Notes: generated by a model from the letters alone, not told the origin. A DNA stretch of 64,000 bases from Dastarcus helophoroides (GCA_028583605.1 CM053331.1:11640857-11704856); one strand, 5' to 3'. Positions 20,328 to 32,409 are shown, numbered from the stretch's first letter. Made by a program: numbers and translations.

Positions 20328-22562
20328 CAGGGTGTTACAAAAGTCCGGGCCGCTAGTTCAGGAGCATATTCTACACATTAAAATATGAAAAATGTTGACA
20401 TACATTTTTTTCTTTAAATTGCCTCCTAACGGAGATATGACCATTTAAAGATAGCGCCCCTAAAGTGGTTTTTTTACTACAAAAAGTTAACGGTTAGTAG
20501 CAAAGTCATGAAATTGGGCAAGCAGTTAAAGAATTAGATTAGGCATATTCTCATGTAACATATTTTTTAAATAAGCAGTAGCGTGGTGTGTAGGGGGTTG
20601 CCAGCGATTATTTTTTGCCGTAACTTTTTTGTATTGCAATATTTCGACACAAAAGTGCCATAATCGTAAAAAGAAACATTTTTTATACAAAAAAGGTACT
20701 CTTTCCCAAAGTCGCTAAAAGTAACCGTTTCCGAGAAAAAAGCGTTTAAACAAAATTGTTGCATTTATTAGAATTCGTTTTGCAAATTTCTAATTTATCC
20801 ACTACTAACTGCATTTATATAAAAATAGTACAAAATTAAGAAAACAAAAATCAAAGCAAGTGTTCGAAATTACTGCCCATTGCAGCAATACTTTGCCCGG
20901 CTCGTCTTCTAAGGGAACTCCTTACTCTTTCGCAAATGCCTGGTGTATTGTGAATCTGGTTGAACCCATTTTCAATTCGTTCACGAAGATCATTGATATT
21001 GTCAACTGGTGTGGAGTAAACGATCTGCTTTAGATGTCCCCATAAGTAGAAATCGAGTGGGTTGAGGTCAGGAGACCTAGCTGGCCATGGTATCGGACCT
21101 CCTCGACCTATCCATCGTTGATGATAGTTGTTATTCAAAAATTCCCTAGCAACTGCACTAAAATGGGCAGGTGCCCCATCGTGCATTATCCACATTCGCT
21201 GTCTTGTTATGAGTGGAACATTCTCAAGTAACACGGGTAACTCTGTTTGCAAAAAATGTCTATATGATGCTCCTGTTAACCTATGAGGTAAAAAAAACGG
21301 CCCAATTATAGAGCCTCCTATTATTCCTCCCCAAATGTTAAGTGAAAAATGTTGCTGATGTCTCGACTGAATAACTGCATTGGGATTTTCAACTTGCCAC
21401 TGATGCATGTTGTGAAAGTTAAGTATCCGGTTTCTGGCAAAACCCGCTTCGTCCGTAAATAATATGAGCGATGGAAAGTTCTCATTTTCAGCGATCTTAT
21501 GCAATAGCCAGTTGCAAAATTCTATTCTTGGAGGATAATCAGCAGCAAGTAACCCTTGCACTCTTTGAAAATGATAGGGGTAAAATTGGTAAAATTTCAA
21601 AATTCGCCAGATAGTTACGTGATTTACTCCTTCGGCTAAAGCAAGTTGTCTAGTGCTGACACATGGATTTTCTTCAACTCGCTGAAGCACACGCTCCTCT
21701 AAATTAGCAACTTCTGCGTTTGGCCTTCCAACACGTTCGCCTTTGAAAACAAAATTTCCTGTTTCACATAAACGAGCATGAATTTTCTGGAACAATTTTT
21801 CTCCTGGTAGGTGTCTATTAGAAAAACGTTCAGCATAAAGCCGTCTTGCTTCAGCACGATTACAATTTGCAAGCCCGTACATTAAATGCATATCGGCCAT
21901 TTCTTGATTTGAATAGTCCATTTTATCAAAATAATGAAAAGTTAAAAAACTACTACACTTACTATTGACAACAAAAACTGCTAAAGTTTACAGCTTACGA
22001 CCAAATTTTATCAGTGACACAACGTCAATCTCTGGCAGATATTGTCAAGTACAATTGTTTTCTTTACGATCAGTTTGCATGACCAACTTATTTTTTAATT
22101 ATACAAATTAGTTAGAATTTCGAAGACGGGATAGGATTATTTAAACGCCTTTTTCTCGGAAACGGTTACTTTTAGCGACTTTGAGAAAGAGTACCTTTTT
22201 TGTATAAAATATGTTGCTTTTTACGATTATGGCACTTTTGTGTCGAAATATTGCAATACAAAAAAGTTACGGCAAAAAATATTCGCGGGCAACCCCCTAC
22301 ACACCACGCTACTGCTTATTTAAAAAATATGTTACATAAGAATATGCCTAATCCAATTCTTTAACTGCTTGCTCAATTTCATGACTTTGCTACTAACCGT
22401 TAACTTTTTGCAGTAAAAAAACCACTTTAGGGGCGCCATCTTTAAATGGTCATATCTCCGTTAGGAGGCAATTTAAAGAAAAAAATGTATTTTAACATTT
22501 TTCATATTTTAATGTGTAGAATATGCTCCTGAAGTAGCGGCCCGGACTTTTGTAACACCCTA
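20328..22562 (-). mobile_element. Complete Tc1/mariner-like transposon with 423-bp TIRs
   Basis: The ends are CAGGGTGTTAC and GTAACACCCTA, next to TA dinucleotides (20326, 22563). The terminal inverted repeats are long (20328-20750 and about 22139-22562) and nearly identical by eye, including the words GTCCGGGCCGCTA and CTCCTAACGGAGATATGACC. Between them lies one intact minus-strand transposase. The similarity of the two TIRs and the open frame indicate a young, possibly still mobile copy. It sits inside a LINE endonuclease domain. Confidence 0.9.
20851..21921 (-). CDS. Intact DDE/D transposase with DUF4817-type N-terminus (356 aa)
   Basis: This protein should cut and paste the surrounding element by binding its TIRs. 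The N-terminus (residues about 1-75; NQEMADMHLMYGLANCNRAEA) matches the DUF4817 helix-turn-helix type I know from insect repeats. A second HTH region with GRPNAEV and RQLALAEGVNHVTIWRIL follows at about 85-130. The catalytic core has LFTDEAGF (first Asp), WIMHDGAPAHFS (second Asp) and WPARSPDLNPLDFYLWGHLK (third Asp). I count 36 residues between the second and third Asp, unlike DD34D mariner or DD34E Tc1. There are no stops or frameshifts. The start is the first ATG after the TIR-side leader. Assignment to the IS630/Tc1/mariner superfamily is from motifs only. Confidence 0.9.
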   Translation of the reverse strand: MDYSNQEMADMHLMYGLANCNRAEARRLYAERFSNRHLPGEKLFQKIHARLCETGNFVFKGERVGRPNAEVANLEERVLQRVEENPCVSTRQLALAEGVNHVTIWRILKFYQFYPYHFQRVQGLLAADYPPRIEFCNWLLHKIAENENFPSLILFTDEAGFARNRILNFHNMHQWQVENPNAVIQSRHQQHFSLNIWGGIIGGSIIGPFFLPHRLTGASYRHFLQTELPVLLENVPLITRQRMWIMHDGAPAHFSAVAREFLNNNYHQRWIGRGGPIPWPARSPDLNPLDFYLWGHLKQIVYSTPVDNINDLRERIENGFNQIHNTPGICERVRSSLRRRAGQSIAAMGSNFEHLL

Positions 22563-23870
22563 TAGGCTGGACCATAAGTAATGGTACACAGAGTATTAGT
22601 GGATTTTTCAAATAAAAATAATGCGATTTAGCTACATTTACCTTATACCAAAAGTGGATATTAACAGAGATACAGGGTGTCAAAGTTGAAAAAAAGATTT
22701 CTATTTTTTCGTATAATTATGGAACGAATTGTAATATAGGCACGAAATTTGGCACAAGGGGGTTTCTTAAGTCGGCAAACTTTAATTTGCTAACATATTA
22801 TTAATAGCTGATAGGGGGCGCTACCTGCTCTATCGTGCATAATTCTAAATCACCATAACTTTTTTGTGCATCCACGTATATTAACTTTAAATGAGTTATT
22901 TTATTTTCCCGCATTTTTCACGTAAAAAAGGTGTACATTCTGGAAGTTGATACGAGCAACCGTTTCCAAGCCTTTAAACCTTGACGTGCTTTGGTTTTAA
23001 ATTACAAAGATATTAAATTTTCGAAGTAAGCTTGAAAAAAAAAGTAATCATAAGAGAGCTTTGACACTAATTTATGCCTAATATTACTTTTCTGATAATA
23101 TTATTATCTAAATTTTGAGAATCTCAATAAAGAAAACCCAAAAAATTAAGATGTAATTTATTTTCTAACATAGAGATGTGAGATATGTTCTCTGAGTCCG
23201 CACAAGAAAATGTTAATTGTCTGGGTGGTCAAAGCAGATATTTGAAGTTAAATTTCAATAAAAGACAGCCAGATTTTTAATTGTTTAGAATCCCTTTACA
23301 TGAGAAAGGTCATTTCCCACATACTTATTTTTGAAAATAAATTTTATTTTGGTATTTTATTTAAATTTTGGAAATTTAAAAAACATGTATAATATTAATG
23401 TCAGTAGAGTAATATTTGACATAAACTATTTTAAAAGCAGTTTTATTACTTTTATTTTGAAACCTACTGCGAAAAATTCACATTTGCATAATTTAACAGA
23501 AACGTATGGTAAACTTTGAAGGCAAATATCTTGAAAATGGTTGCTTGTATCAACATTTAGAAAAAATACCTTTTTTATGATGCTTTAAAACAAGGTAGCG
23601 CAGATGGCGCTCCCTATGAGTTACTGACAATCTGTTAGCAAATTAGAATTTCTTGACCGAAAAAACCCTTCTATGCCACATTTCTTGTATATAGTGAACT
23701 GCGTTCATCAGTTATGCAAAAAAAACCACAATTTTTTTTTTCAACTTTGACACCCTCTATCTCTGTTAATATCAACTTTTGGTATAAGGTAAATGTGGCT
23801 AAATCACGTTTTTTTTTTTATACGAAAAATCTACTCTTGCTCTATGTACCATTACTTATGATCCACCCTG
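22563..23870. mobile_element. Non-autonomous Tc1/mariner-like element with very long TIRs
   Basis: The ends are TAGGCTGGACCATAAGTAAT and, inverted, CAGGGTGGATCATAAGTAAT, with TA at both sides (22561, 23871). The inverted repeats run for roughly 440 bp on each side with interruptions (shared words include TTACCTTATACCAAAAGT, AATTTGCTAACA and GGGCGC). There is no transposase frame. Its left end abuts the right end of the preceding transposon, so both sit in one original TA of the LINE. Confidence 0.8.
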
Positions 23871-23872
23871 TA

Positions 23873-26495
23873 TATAGCGGAGTTGACAAAAGCAAAAGAG
23901 CGGCCAGGTGTGTCTAATTATTTAGACGCAAGTACCAGAAGAAGCTGAAAAACTGAAACACCATTTATGATAGAATCGTAAGAGCCAATTTTAATATTCA
24001 TGGATATAGAGCATCAGTAATGGCAGCATATGGTCCTAATTAGATGTATCACAATGAGAAAAAGACGAGTTCTACAACCAACTAGACGATATACTACCAA
24101 ATTGTGAGTACATTATACTTAAATATCTAATGCACGAGTTGGGAACAGGACAGACAGTAACATTTTCGGGATGTTTGGAGGACAGATCCTAAATAACAAC
24201 GGACAACGACTAATTGAAATATGCTTGCAACATAATCTAAAAATACTCAGTGGCTTCAACCAGCACAAAAATATCCATAAGTACACATGGCACCAGAGGA
24301 CTAAAGTCGATTATTGATTAAATAATTATAAAACACAACACCAAATGGCACATATCTGATACTAGAGCATATAGAGGAATGAAATATGGCACAAACCACT
24401 ACTTTTTTGCCTCAGGATTTTATATTCCATCTAATATGTCAAATACAATCCAAAGAACAAATATCTTATCAAAGGCTTAAAAGAACTTAGTATTAAGGGA
24501 TTTACCGAGGCTGACTGGATCAAAAGCTGAATGACGAATATCTGAAACGTCGGGCCAATGATATGTATAATCATGTTATTGAAGCCTTAAAAACAGCGGC
24601 TTTCAAATCACTGGGCACCATCGACACCACAAGGCTACACAAAAATAAAAACATCACCTGGAGTACAGAATTGAAACATCAACATGCATATCAAAAATGG
24701 CTCAGTTCAAAAGACTCAGATGACAAAATAACATATAGACGAGAATAAGCTAATTTTAAAAACATCACAATAAACAAAAAACAAACATGGGAAAATAAAT
24801 GTAAAGCAGTAGACAGTTACATAGCAGCAGCATTGAAATTTATCAAAACTATGAATACAAACAGCACAAATAAAATAAATTTGCACCCTATAAAAATGAG
24901 TAAATGGTATAAACACTACTCTGAAGAGTCTAACGAAGATAGAACAAAATATATTTCAAACTCTTCAAAAAAGTACACGTACAATTCCCGCTAGTAGAGG
25001 TTCACGAGGAAAGAATATGGACAGTAGGAAAGTCTATGAAAAACAACAAGGCAACAAGACTAGAAGGAATACCTGCCGAACTCATCTAAATTGGAATGCC
25101 AAAATTTATAAGTTACCTGCAAAAGCTGATAAGGAGATACATAAATGGAGAAGCAATACCATCTATATGAAGAGAAGCCTGGATTACACCCATCCACAAA
25201 AAAAGGAAATAAAGACGACTGCTCCATCTGTAGGTGTATATCTATTGCCAGAACCTTAAGTCGTGTCTACGAAAAACTTCTACAAAGCTTTATTGAAGAA
25301 GAATGGGTACATGAAAAAATTAAAGAACAGGCAAAATTATGTGCAGATCGCTCGTGTATCAATTCACATCTTTATTCTAACTCGGCTAACCAAGAAAAAA
25401 GTAGAAAGAAATGGAGAAGTGCACCTCCTGCTAGTAGATCTGACAAAAGCACACGATACTGTTCCTGTGCAGAAACTATGGCAAGTGATGGAACGATCCC
25501 AGATAAACAATACTTTGGTAACCGCTGTAAAACAACTTTATAACAAACCGACAACAAGAGTCTAATTAAAAGGGGAGTTCTCAAAAAGCTTTCCCGTCAC
25601 TAAGGCCCTGAGGCAGGGTTGCTGACTGTCTTCTACCCTATTCAAGGTATATAAAAATAAAGTTCTAAAAAAATGGAGAAGACCATGCACTGGAATGGCC
25701 ATATACATAAATGACGAAACGACCCTACATACCCTCACTTTGACGATGATCAAATTGTCATCGCATAAGACAAGAAGGACCTAGAATTTATGACAAGGAA
25801 ATTATTCAGAGAATATGAAGAATGGGGACTGTTAATAAACAGATCAAAAATTAAATATATGTGCACTTGTGAAGATACAAGTACAGAGCTGCATCCACAA
25901 GAAAACGAAACGATAACATCATATAAAGAAAAGATCGAGACTGGAGGCCGTACAGAAAGAAGAAGAGAAGAGGATACTGAAGGAAAGGTGATAGAACGAC
26001 TCAGCCCCATCCTGTGGTCAAGAAACATTTCTCGGGAAAAACAAACACCTTCTCTACAACTCTATATTTCAAAGAATAGTGCTATGTGGATGTGAAATGT
26101 GGCAACTTACAACAAACTTGGAGCGACGGCTGCGGTTTCTTAAAATGGACTTCTGGCGAAGGGCAGCAGGAAAATCAAGGTTGAAAAAAATAGCAAATGA
26201 AACCATTAGAGACATGATGAACGTCCAAACAAATATAAGAAAACAAATTCATTAAAGGCAACTAATATGGTATGGACATGTCGAGAGGAATTATTACACA
26301 TGAACCCCGAAAAAAATACTAAAATGGACGCTAATAGAGGGAAGGCGAAAAGGAACACTAAGGGCGACATGGATTGGGGGAATACAAAACGCTATGTCGG
26401 AGAGAAATTTACCACCAAGAGACTGGGAAGACAGAAGAGAATGCAAGCGAGAAACCGAAAGGAGCAGGACGCTATGAAACTAAATATGTAATAAA
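23873..26495 (+). pseudogene. Main body of the split LINE: endonuclease and reverse transcriptase
   Basis: This continues the ORF begun at 20175. The endonuclease core (SGVDKSKRAARCV, RANFNIHGYRASVMAAYGPN) lies at 23875-24045. A linker at 24500-24900 includes ALKTAAFKSLG and NITWSTELKHQHAYQKW. The reverse transcriptase at about 25150-26100 shows LLLVDLTKAHDTVPV, FPVTKALRQGC, a degraded catalytic box (DDDQIVIA at about 25742) and EYEEWGLLINRSK. The C-terminal part is LRFLKMDFWRRAAGKSRLKKI and IWYGHVERN, and the body ends near 26495. Numerous stops and shifts make it inactive. With the 5' part it is a near full-length LINE copy. Confidence 0.87.
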
Positions 26496-27004
26496 ATAAT
26501 AAGTTGACATATACATACCAAACTATTCTGGTCTTCTGTCTTGAAACGTGGTTCTTCATTTAACAGTCTCTACTATAGTTGGCAGCTTTTATTTAAGCAA
26601 ATGAACTATATATTGTTTGTAGTAGGCTAGAAAAAAGTACATTGTATCAAAATAAAGTATTATTTATTTTATGTTATTATTTTCTAGACAAACAAATTTA
26701 AAATTGGGCTGCAACATAGATCTGGTCGAAAAGTGAAAGATAGCTTGCTTGTTTCTCCCTCTAGTTTATGCAGCAAACCAAAAATATATAAAATATGTAT
26801 TTAACTGGGACGATTTTATCCAAAAATGTCTCTCTCTTTTTCGAAATTCATTTTTTTCTCGCAACTTTTTTATAAATGTCGATTTTTTCCAAATTTAACG
26901 TTTTTTTACAAAATTTATTTGAAATTTCGCATTTATTCATAAAATTCGACTTTTTTATCAACCGCGACTTAATTTCGAATTTTATTCAAAAATTCGTAGT
27001 TTCT
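26496..27004. other. AT-rich DNA with low-complexity T-rich part
   Basis: From about 26820 the AAATTTCGACTTTTT-type degenerate repeat appears. There is no gene. Confidence 0.5.
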
Positions 27005-27715
27005 TCAGAACATACTAATGGAAGGTAAAATCCTTTCGATGGGATCTAATCGATCTATCCTAGGAGTGAATGCGAGCACTAACTTCTGTTGGGACGATCA
27101 TGTGAGTGCCATTGCCAAATCCGCCTCTCAGAAGCTAGGTTTTCTTTTTAGAGCTAAAAAGTACTTTACATCTCATCAGCTATTAACACTATACAAAGCT
27201 CAAATTAGGCCAACACTAGAATACTGTTCTCATGTTTGGAGTTCAGCCCCAAAACACACTTTAGCTCTCTTGGATTCAATTCAAAGAAGAGCGATTCGCC
27301 TAATTGATGACGAGAGTCTGACCGATTCTTTCGAAACACTGGAGCACAGGCGTATGGTTGGTGACTTGTCTCTTTTTTACAAGTACTATCATGAAAAATG
27401 CTCGCAGGAACTAATAGGATTGATCCCCCCAAGGGCAAGATTCTTGAGGCGAACTAGACAGTCGGAGACAGCAAATTCCTGTGCGGTCCAACTTGACACA
27501 GTGACGACTTCTGTCTACAGAGACTCTTTTTTCTATAGAACTTCCAAATTATAAAACTTGTTGCCGAAAGGAATTTTCCCCAAAAATTAGCACCTATCCT
27601 TGTTTAAGAAGGCGGTTCATCGCCATCTATCCTTGTTTCCGCATCCTACTTGCAGTGCTTTGAAAGCATAATGGGGTTACCCTTTGCGAGTGGATTAAAC
27701 TTTAAAAAAAGGAGT
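27005..27715 (+). pseudogene. 3' end of a CR1/Jockey-like LINE
   Basis: A 178-codon frame (27018-27554) carries the post-RT region of a non-LTR ORF2: ILGVNASTNFCWDDHVSAIA, LYKAQIRPTLEYCSHVWSSA and LLDSIQRRAIRLIDD. After a stop it continues with NLLPKGIFPKN and SLFKKAVHRHLSLFPHPTC to about 27715. The copy is 5'-truncated, as is usual for LINEs. A second, more decayed copy of the same 3' end lies on the minus strand at 45645-45975. Confidence 0.87.
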
Positions 27716-28260
27716 TTTTTAGTTCTTGAAAGCTGACTTATTCCAGAAATGTTGATTTTCTCTAAATCCGACCTTCTGCTCTCAGCTTGTTTATTTAAAG
27801 TTGCCTAATCCTCGAAATTTGGCCGATCTGTTGGTAAAAAATTAAACACTGTGAGAATGTATCTGGAAATTTTGAAAGATATTTTTTGAAACTTAAGCCT
27901 TTGTAAAAAGTCAACTTTTTTATTAATATTTCGACGTTTATCTCAATATGATACATATTCTGACCAAATATTTAGGCAGGGTCTTGACTCAAGCAGTCAA
28001 GAGAAAAAAATATTAACCCAGGAAATAGCGATATTTTTTTATGTAACATTTTTTTCTTGAAATGTATTTTTTTTAATTATTTATAATATTTAAACGCTTG
28101 CCTTGAAAATTTCGAATTATTACCAAAGATTAATCTTTTTTTGCAAAACTTAGAATTGTTCGCGAAGTTTCATTTATCTTCTCGAATTTTTTTTTAAATT
28201 CAATTTTGTTTTTAAAACATTAGTGTTTTTTCGAAATTCGTTCATTTTTTGAAAAAAAAA
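27716..28260. repeat. T-rich degenerate repeat stretch
   Basis: Words such as TTTTTCGAAATTCG and TTTCGAATT recur without a fixed period. No gene is visible. Confidence 0.45.
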
Positions 28261-28261
28261 A

Positions 28262-28362
28262 GGTTGCAACCTTCGTTGTGTTTTTTAATCTTTCTTGGTT
28301 TCAGGAGACAAGATTTGTATTTCAATGTTTGAAGGTAACCAAGGACCAGTTCGTTCCATCAA
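28262..28362 (+). mobile_element. Penelope-like hairpin element, copy B (truncated)
   Basis: Only the right arm and extension remain: AGGTTGCAACCTTCGTTGTG, TTTCTTGGTTTCAGG, GATTTGTATTTCAATG and CAAGGACCAGTTCGTTCCATCAAA. The loss of the left side looks like 5' truncation. Confidence 0.75.
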
Positions 28363-28560
28363 ATGAAGACAATCACTTCAGTTTTGCTTTCGCTGTAAAC
28401 AGTCCGAAACTATTTGGTTTACTGAAAAACAAGCAGAACAACTTGAGATCACCATGGGATTTGGTGGAAAGTCTGGTTGAAGAATCACTTCCTTTGACTA
28501 CTGCTATGGTTGGAGCCTAGACTCTCGCAGAACATATAGCGAAAACCGGTGATTCAAATC
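28363..28560 (+). other. Coding-like relic, family unknown
   Basis: After the hairpin element the same frame reads EDNHFSFAFAVNSPKLFGLL and SLPLTTAMVGA, then a stop and TLAEHIAKTGDSNPEIL. The composition is protein-like compared with the surroundings, but I do not recognise the family. Confidence 0.3.
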
Positions 28561-30475
28561 CAGAGATTTTGTAACTATGGACTGTATCAATGCATGAAAA
28601 AGGATAGTAAATCTTAGATATGGTTTATATAAAAAGATATTTTATTTTATAAATTTCCCAAAATTAAAAACAAGATTTCTCCGTCATCACAAGAATCGCG
28701 TAAAGGATTTTTGGGTGCGCGTGAACTTGACTTTCAACAACCTTACAAAATAATGTCCCTTTTACGTCACCACATAAAATATTTCTTGATGTTTCTATAA
28801 GTGCAGCTTATTTTCTCATCAATCAATAGTATCAGCTTATTTCAGTTCATATTTATAAAGGAAAATGAAGACAAAATAGCATATGTACCTAAGTAACACT
28901 TGATGGAAACAAACATTTTCCCTATTTTCAAAGTTTAAAATCTCAGTTTATTTTCAAAAAAAATCGGTAAATCGGTTACGCCAATGTTTTTAGTGACTAA
29001 TAACTATGGCATGGATATTTTATCATTTTTGCGATACTTAAAAAAAAACTTTATATAATATCCAATATTAAATTTGGTCACAAAAAATGAGTCAAAGTTA
29101 CCCTGCTGTAAGATATAGAGTACAATTGCCCGAAGGAACGTGTAATACGTATATAAAGTGCAAGTGGCAACTCTAGTAATAAGTTTTGCCTCTGACACAC
29201 TGAGGTACGTCCTAAATTCATTTTTTTTTCTATTCTTAAAGAAGCCCCTGCGATAGTGGAGAAAATATCGAAGACTCTGTAGTTCCTAAGCAAGGAACTT
29301 GCTTTTAAGCAGATGAAGCTAGGAAGTAAGAACTAAGAACTATGATTAAATATGAAAAAAGCTTTTATTCACATTTCTTACAAGAAGTCTTATTAATTTC
29401 AGCAATTCCCTTCTATAATTAAATTGTGAATGGACGAATTACCGGAGATCACTCAAAAACACTGGCTATTGCCTGCTATAACCTAATTGCAATATTCCGC
29501 AATGGTAAATTTATCTTTATAATGGGTGTAATTCACTAATAACATTTCATTTTTAACATTAGAATGATAGAATGTAACAGAAGGAAGTACATATCATTAT
29601 CTATAATGTTCACTGTTACTCAAGCTTTGAAAGTAAAATTGAATCCACATAATCTGGTATATCTTATATTGCACAAAGTATAGCAAAATAAGATTGATTG
29701 GCAGAGACTTCGCTTCATTGAAGCATTAAAACATGTTTCCAGATGACACAAACTGCTCGAGGGTATTAAATGATTTTATTTAAGAGCCTGGTATTAACTA
29801 CAATGCTATAATACACATACATTATAAGTGAATGAAGCAGATCAACAATTACGCTTTCCATTGGCCCGCCGAATTTAAAATTTGATGTCAAAAATCAGAT
29901 TTTTTTATGTAGGGACAAATCGGGATCCCTGAAACGCAGGACACAATAAAACAGTCAAAATATTATCTTGAGTATTTTAAATCAGACTAATCAGACTATT
30001 CTTCAAGTTACGCATGAAGTTAGTTGACTTGAGAACCTGTGTAGCGTGTGAGTTTTGCGAGTAAAAATTAGTTATTTGAGAGGCTAAAATTTAAATTTGC
30101 AGTGGCAATACATTTAGTTTTACGAAAGGACTATTGACACGAGATTTGTGATATTTGCTTATGCATAAATGGCGTTTTTGAGGCTTTGATTAATACATTT
30201 TATAATACATCACCACAAAAATTTTACTTGAAAATTCAAAGTAGAAGTTTTTTAGTCTAGTTGGGGCACAATGCAACGGGGTTAGATAAAACATTGTTAC
30301 AGTGTACTCCGTATTAACTTTACCCCCTACTGCAGGTAAGTAGCATTTAAACTTCGTCATGTCAGCCTGCAGACGTTCATATATAACCCTCTCCCAATAA
30401 TCTCCACACAGAACGGTACCTTTTGAGTCGGCTGTCGGACATTTGAGTTTGAGTACCTATCTACATTTGTTTTTA
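28561..30475. other. Intergenic DNA, nothing recognised
   Basis: No convincing frames are present. A GTTGGGGCACAATGC word at about 30262 might belong to the end of the pogo-like element that follows, but no matching inverted end was found. Confidence 0.45.
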
Positions 30476-30479
30476 TAGG

Positions 30480-31945
30480 TGGGAAATCGTTAGCGAAAAA
30501 CGAACAAAGGATTACCTAGTAAAAGGAGCATGAGGTACGTCGTAGAATTTGTAAGAGATAACATGAGCCTAAGTAATGCTGCTGAACTCAAAAATGCGAA
30601 CCACGAAAGCAACGGTCTTGCAACTTGCATGACACCAAACTATGCAAATAGGAAAATGTTTGATCATAAGAGCCCTTTAAGTCCAGCTGTAGTCAATATC
30701 GCAAAAGATAAAGGAGTTACACTTCTAACTATCTCTCTACATACGAGTTATAAACTTCAAGTTCTCGACGTATCCGTATTTGGTCTATTTCAAAATTATT
30801 ATAATAGTCCAACAGACTCATGAATGTGTATCCATTCAAGACAGACCTCAACTTTATACCTGGTTGCCAAAATAATGGAAGTGGCATTTGAGAAAGCCTT
30901 CTCATATTAAATCCACATTTAGAAAAACTGGTGGTTTCCCTTTTGATTGGAATGTCTTTACGGAAAATGAGTTTTTTTTAAGTAAGGTTTTTGGTTGGAC
31001 AAAGGGATCCTTGGTTATCTTTAAAAATTAAAATACAAATCTTGTCCCCTGACACCAAGAAAAATTCAAAAACACAACAAAGGTTGCTCTAACGCGTTTG
31101 GAGAGTGATATCATTATCTATGATAGCTTCGCTATAAAACGCCTTAGAACAACCTTTGTTCTGTTTTTTAATCTTTCTTGGTTTTAGGGGACAAGATTTG
31201 TATTTTAATTTTCAAAGTGAGGCGACTAACCGTGAAGAAAATTCCCAACCGATTTCGAAGTCTGATTCAATTGAGCTACATTCTCCATTCGTACGATCGC
31301 AAGAAGTCGAAGAGACCGCCACATCTAAAGCTAATGCCAATTCATTTTCTAAAGCTAGGGACGGCGTTAAGACCGCTTCGATTAGCGTACAAAGGCCAAT
31401 TGGATGCAGAGACTACCCGAGAGCAGGACTTCGTAAATCAGGTAACAAAAATAAAAAAGGCAAGAGCTCACTGCTGACACATGACCGTGAAGACTGAAAT
31501 AAAAAAGCTGGCAGGTCTGACAGGAGAAAAGAAAAACAAGAAAAATGGTTCTAAAGTAAAGAACACTGAGAATTTAAGAAAGCAGCAAAAGTTTTATTTG
31601 TAAGCTCTGAAATAGATGATCATGCCTCAGACACGTCTGTAATTTAATTAAATGCAGAAGATGACAACATACTACTGACCACTATGAAAACACCCAAAGT
31701 TCAAAACTTCGTTGCAGTTACATTTCCGGAAAAGACAATTGGACAGATACTGACATGAAAATGGTTACTATAATATTAGTTATTTACGACGAAGGAACAA
31801 AAAAGGCAACAGCTTTTATTTTCCTCTTGAACCTGACCTAGCATCTGTTTCTGTAGGCTACATTAGTAGAATTGGTTTTTCCCTATATCAAGTTCTTCCA
31901 AGAAGACTAGATGACAAGCCACTATTTTGACATTTTTCTACAGGT
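30480..31945 (+). pseudogene. pogo-like (DDE_1) transposase relic, internally deleted
   Basis: The N-terminal Psq-type helix-turn-helix is recognisable at 30530-30620 (VVEFVRDNMSLSNAAELKN). It is joined, with the first part of the catalytic domain missing, to the end of the DDE domain at about 30660-30960 (HKSPLSPAVVNIAKDKGVTL, SYKLQVLDVSVFGLFQNYYN, FRKTGGFPFDWNVFTENEFF). A hairpin element interrupts it at 30990-31212. The C-terminal tail then resumes (SEATNREENSQPISKSDS, VQNFVAVTFPEKTIGQ, FYFPLEPDLASVSV) and ends near 31930. Frameshifts are common. The conserved order of parts gives good support for a pogo/Tigger-type origin. Confidence 0.8.
30990..31212 (+). mobile_element. Penelope-like hairpin element, copy C, inside pogo relic
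   Basis: The left extension (GGATCCTTGGTTATCTTTAA) is followed by the two arms; ACACAACAAAGGTTGCTCTA on the left mirrors TTAGAACAACCTTTGTTCTG on the right. Flanks AAGTAAGG and AAGTGAGG are a near-matching duplication, and removing the element restores the pogo reading frame (ENEFFLS to EATNREE). The extension is on the left here, opposite to copies A, D, E and H. Confidence 0.8.
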
Positions 31946-32155
31946 TTTAATAAAAGTATTATTTCGGCTAAATAGCAATAACATATATTGTTATTTTTAA
32001 TATCTCTTTTAATGTTTAAAAATTTAAGGTGCCTTGCTACGTTTATTGTGCTTCAGAAAGTGTTTCAATGTTTTCCAGGCAAATGAGGCAAAAGCAACGC
32101 CTCAGGAACATAAAAAATAGGCATAGGATTAATTTTACGATCTCCTTTCTTTGAC
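31946..32155. other. Short intergenic stretch
   Basis: Nothing recognised. Confidence 0.4.
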
Positions 32156-32166
32156 TAATTCTTAGA

Positions 32167-32409
32167 TTGAAACACAAATCTTGTCCTCTGAAATAAAGAA
32201 AGATTAAAAAACACAACAAAGGTTGCTCTAACGCGTTTCGACAGCCAAGCTATCCTCTTCAGAGAGATACTGTAGCTCTGAAGGAGAAATCTTGGGTGTC
32301 GAAACGCATTAGAGCAACCTCTGTTGTGTTTTTTAATCTTTCTTGATTTCAGAAGACAAGGTTTGTATTTCAATTTTTGAAGATAACCAAGGAAACGTCC
32401 GTTCCATTT
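32167..32409 (+). mobile_element. Penelope-like hairpin element, copy D (243 bp)
   Basis: It is flanked by an exact 11-bp duplication TAATTCTTAGA (32156-32166, 32410-32420). The left end is TTGAAACACAAATC and the right end is GATAACCAAGGAAACGTCCG then TTCCATTT. The arms are about 95 bp each. The minus strand of the left arm carries the hammerhead-like core CTGAAGA, GATAGCTTGGCTGTC, GAAAC. Confidence 0.85.
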
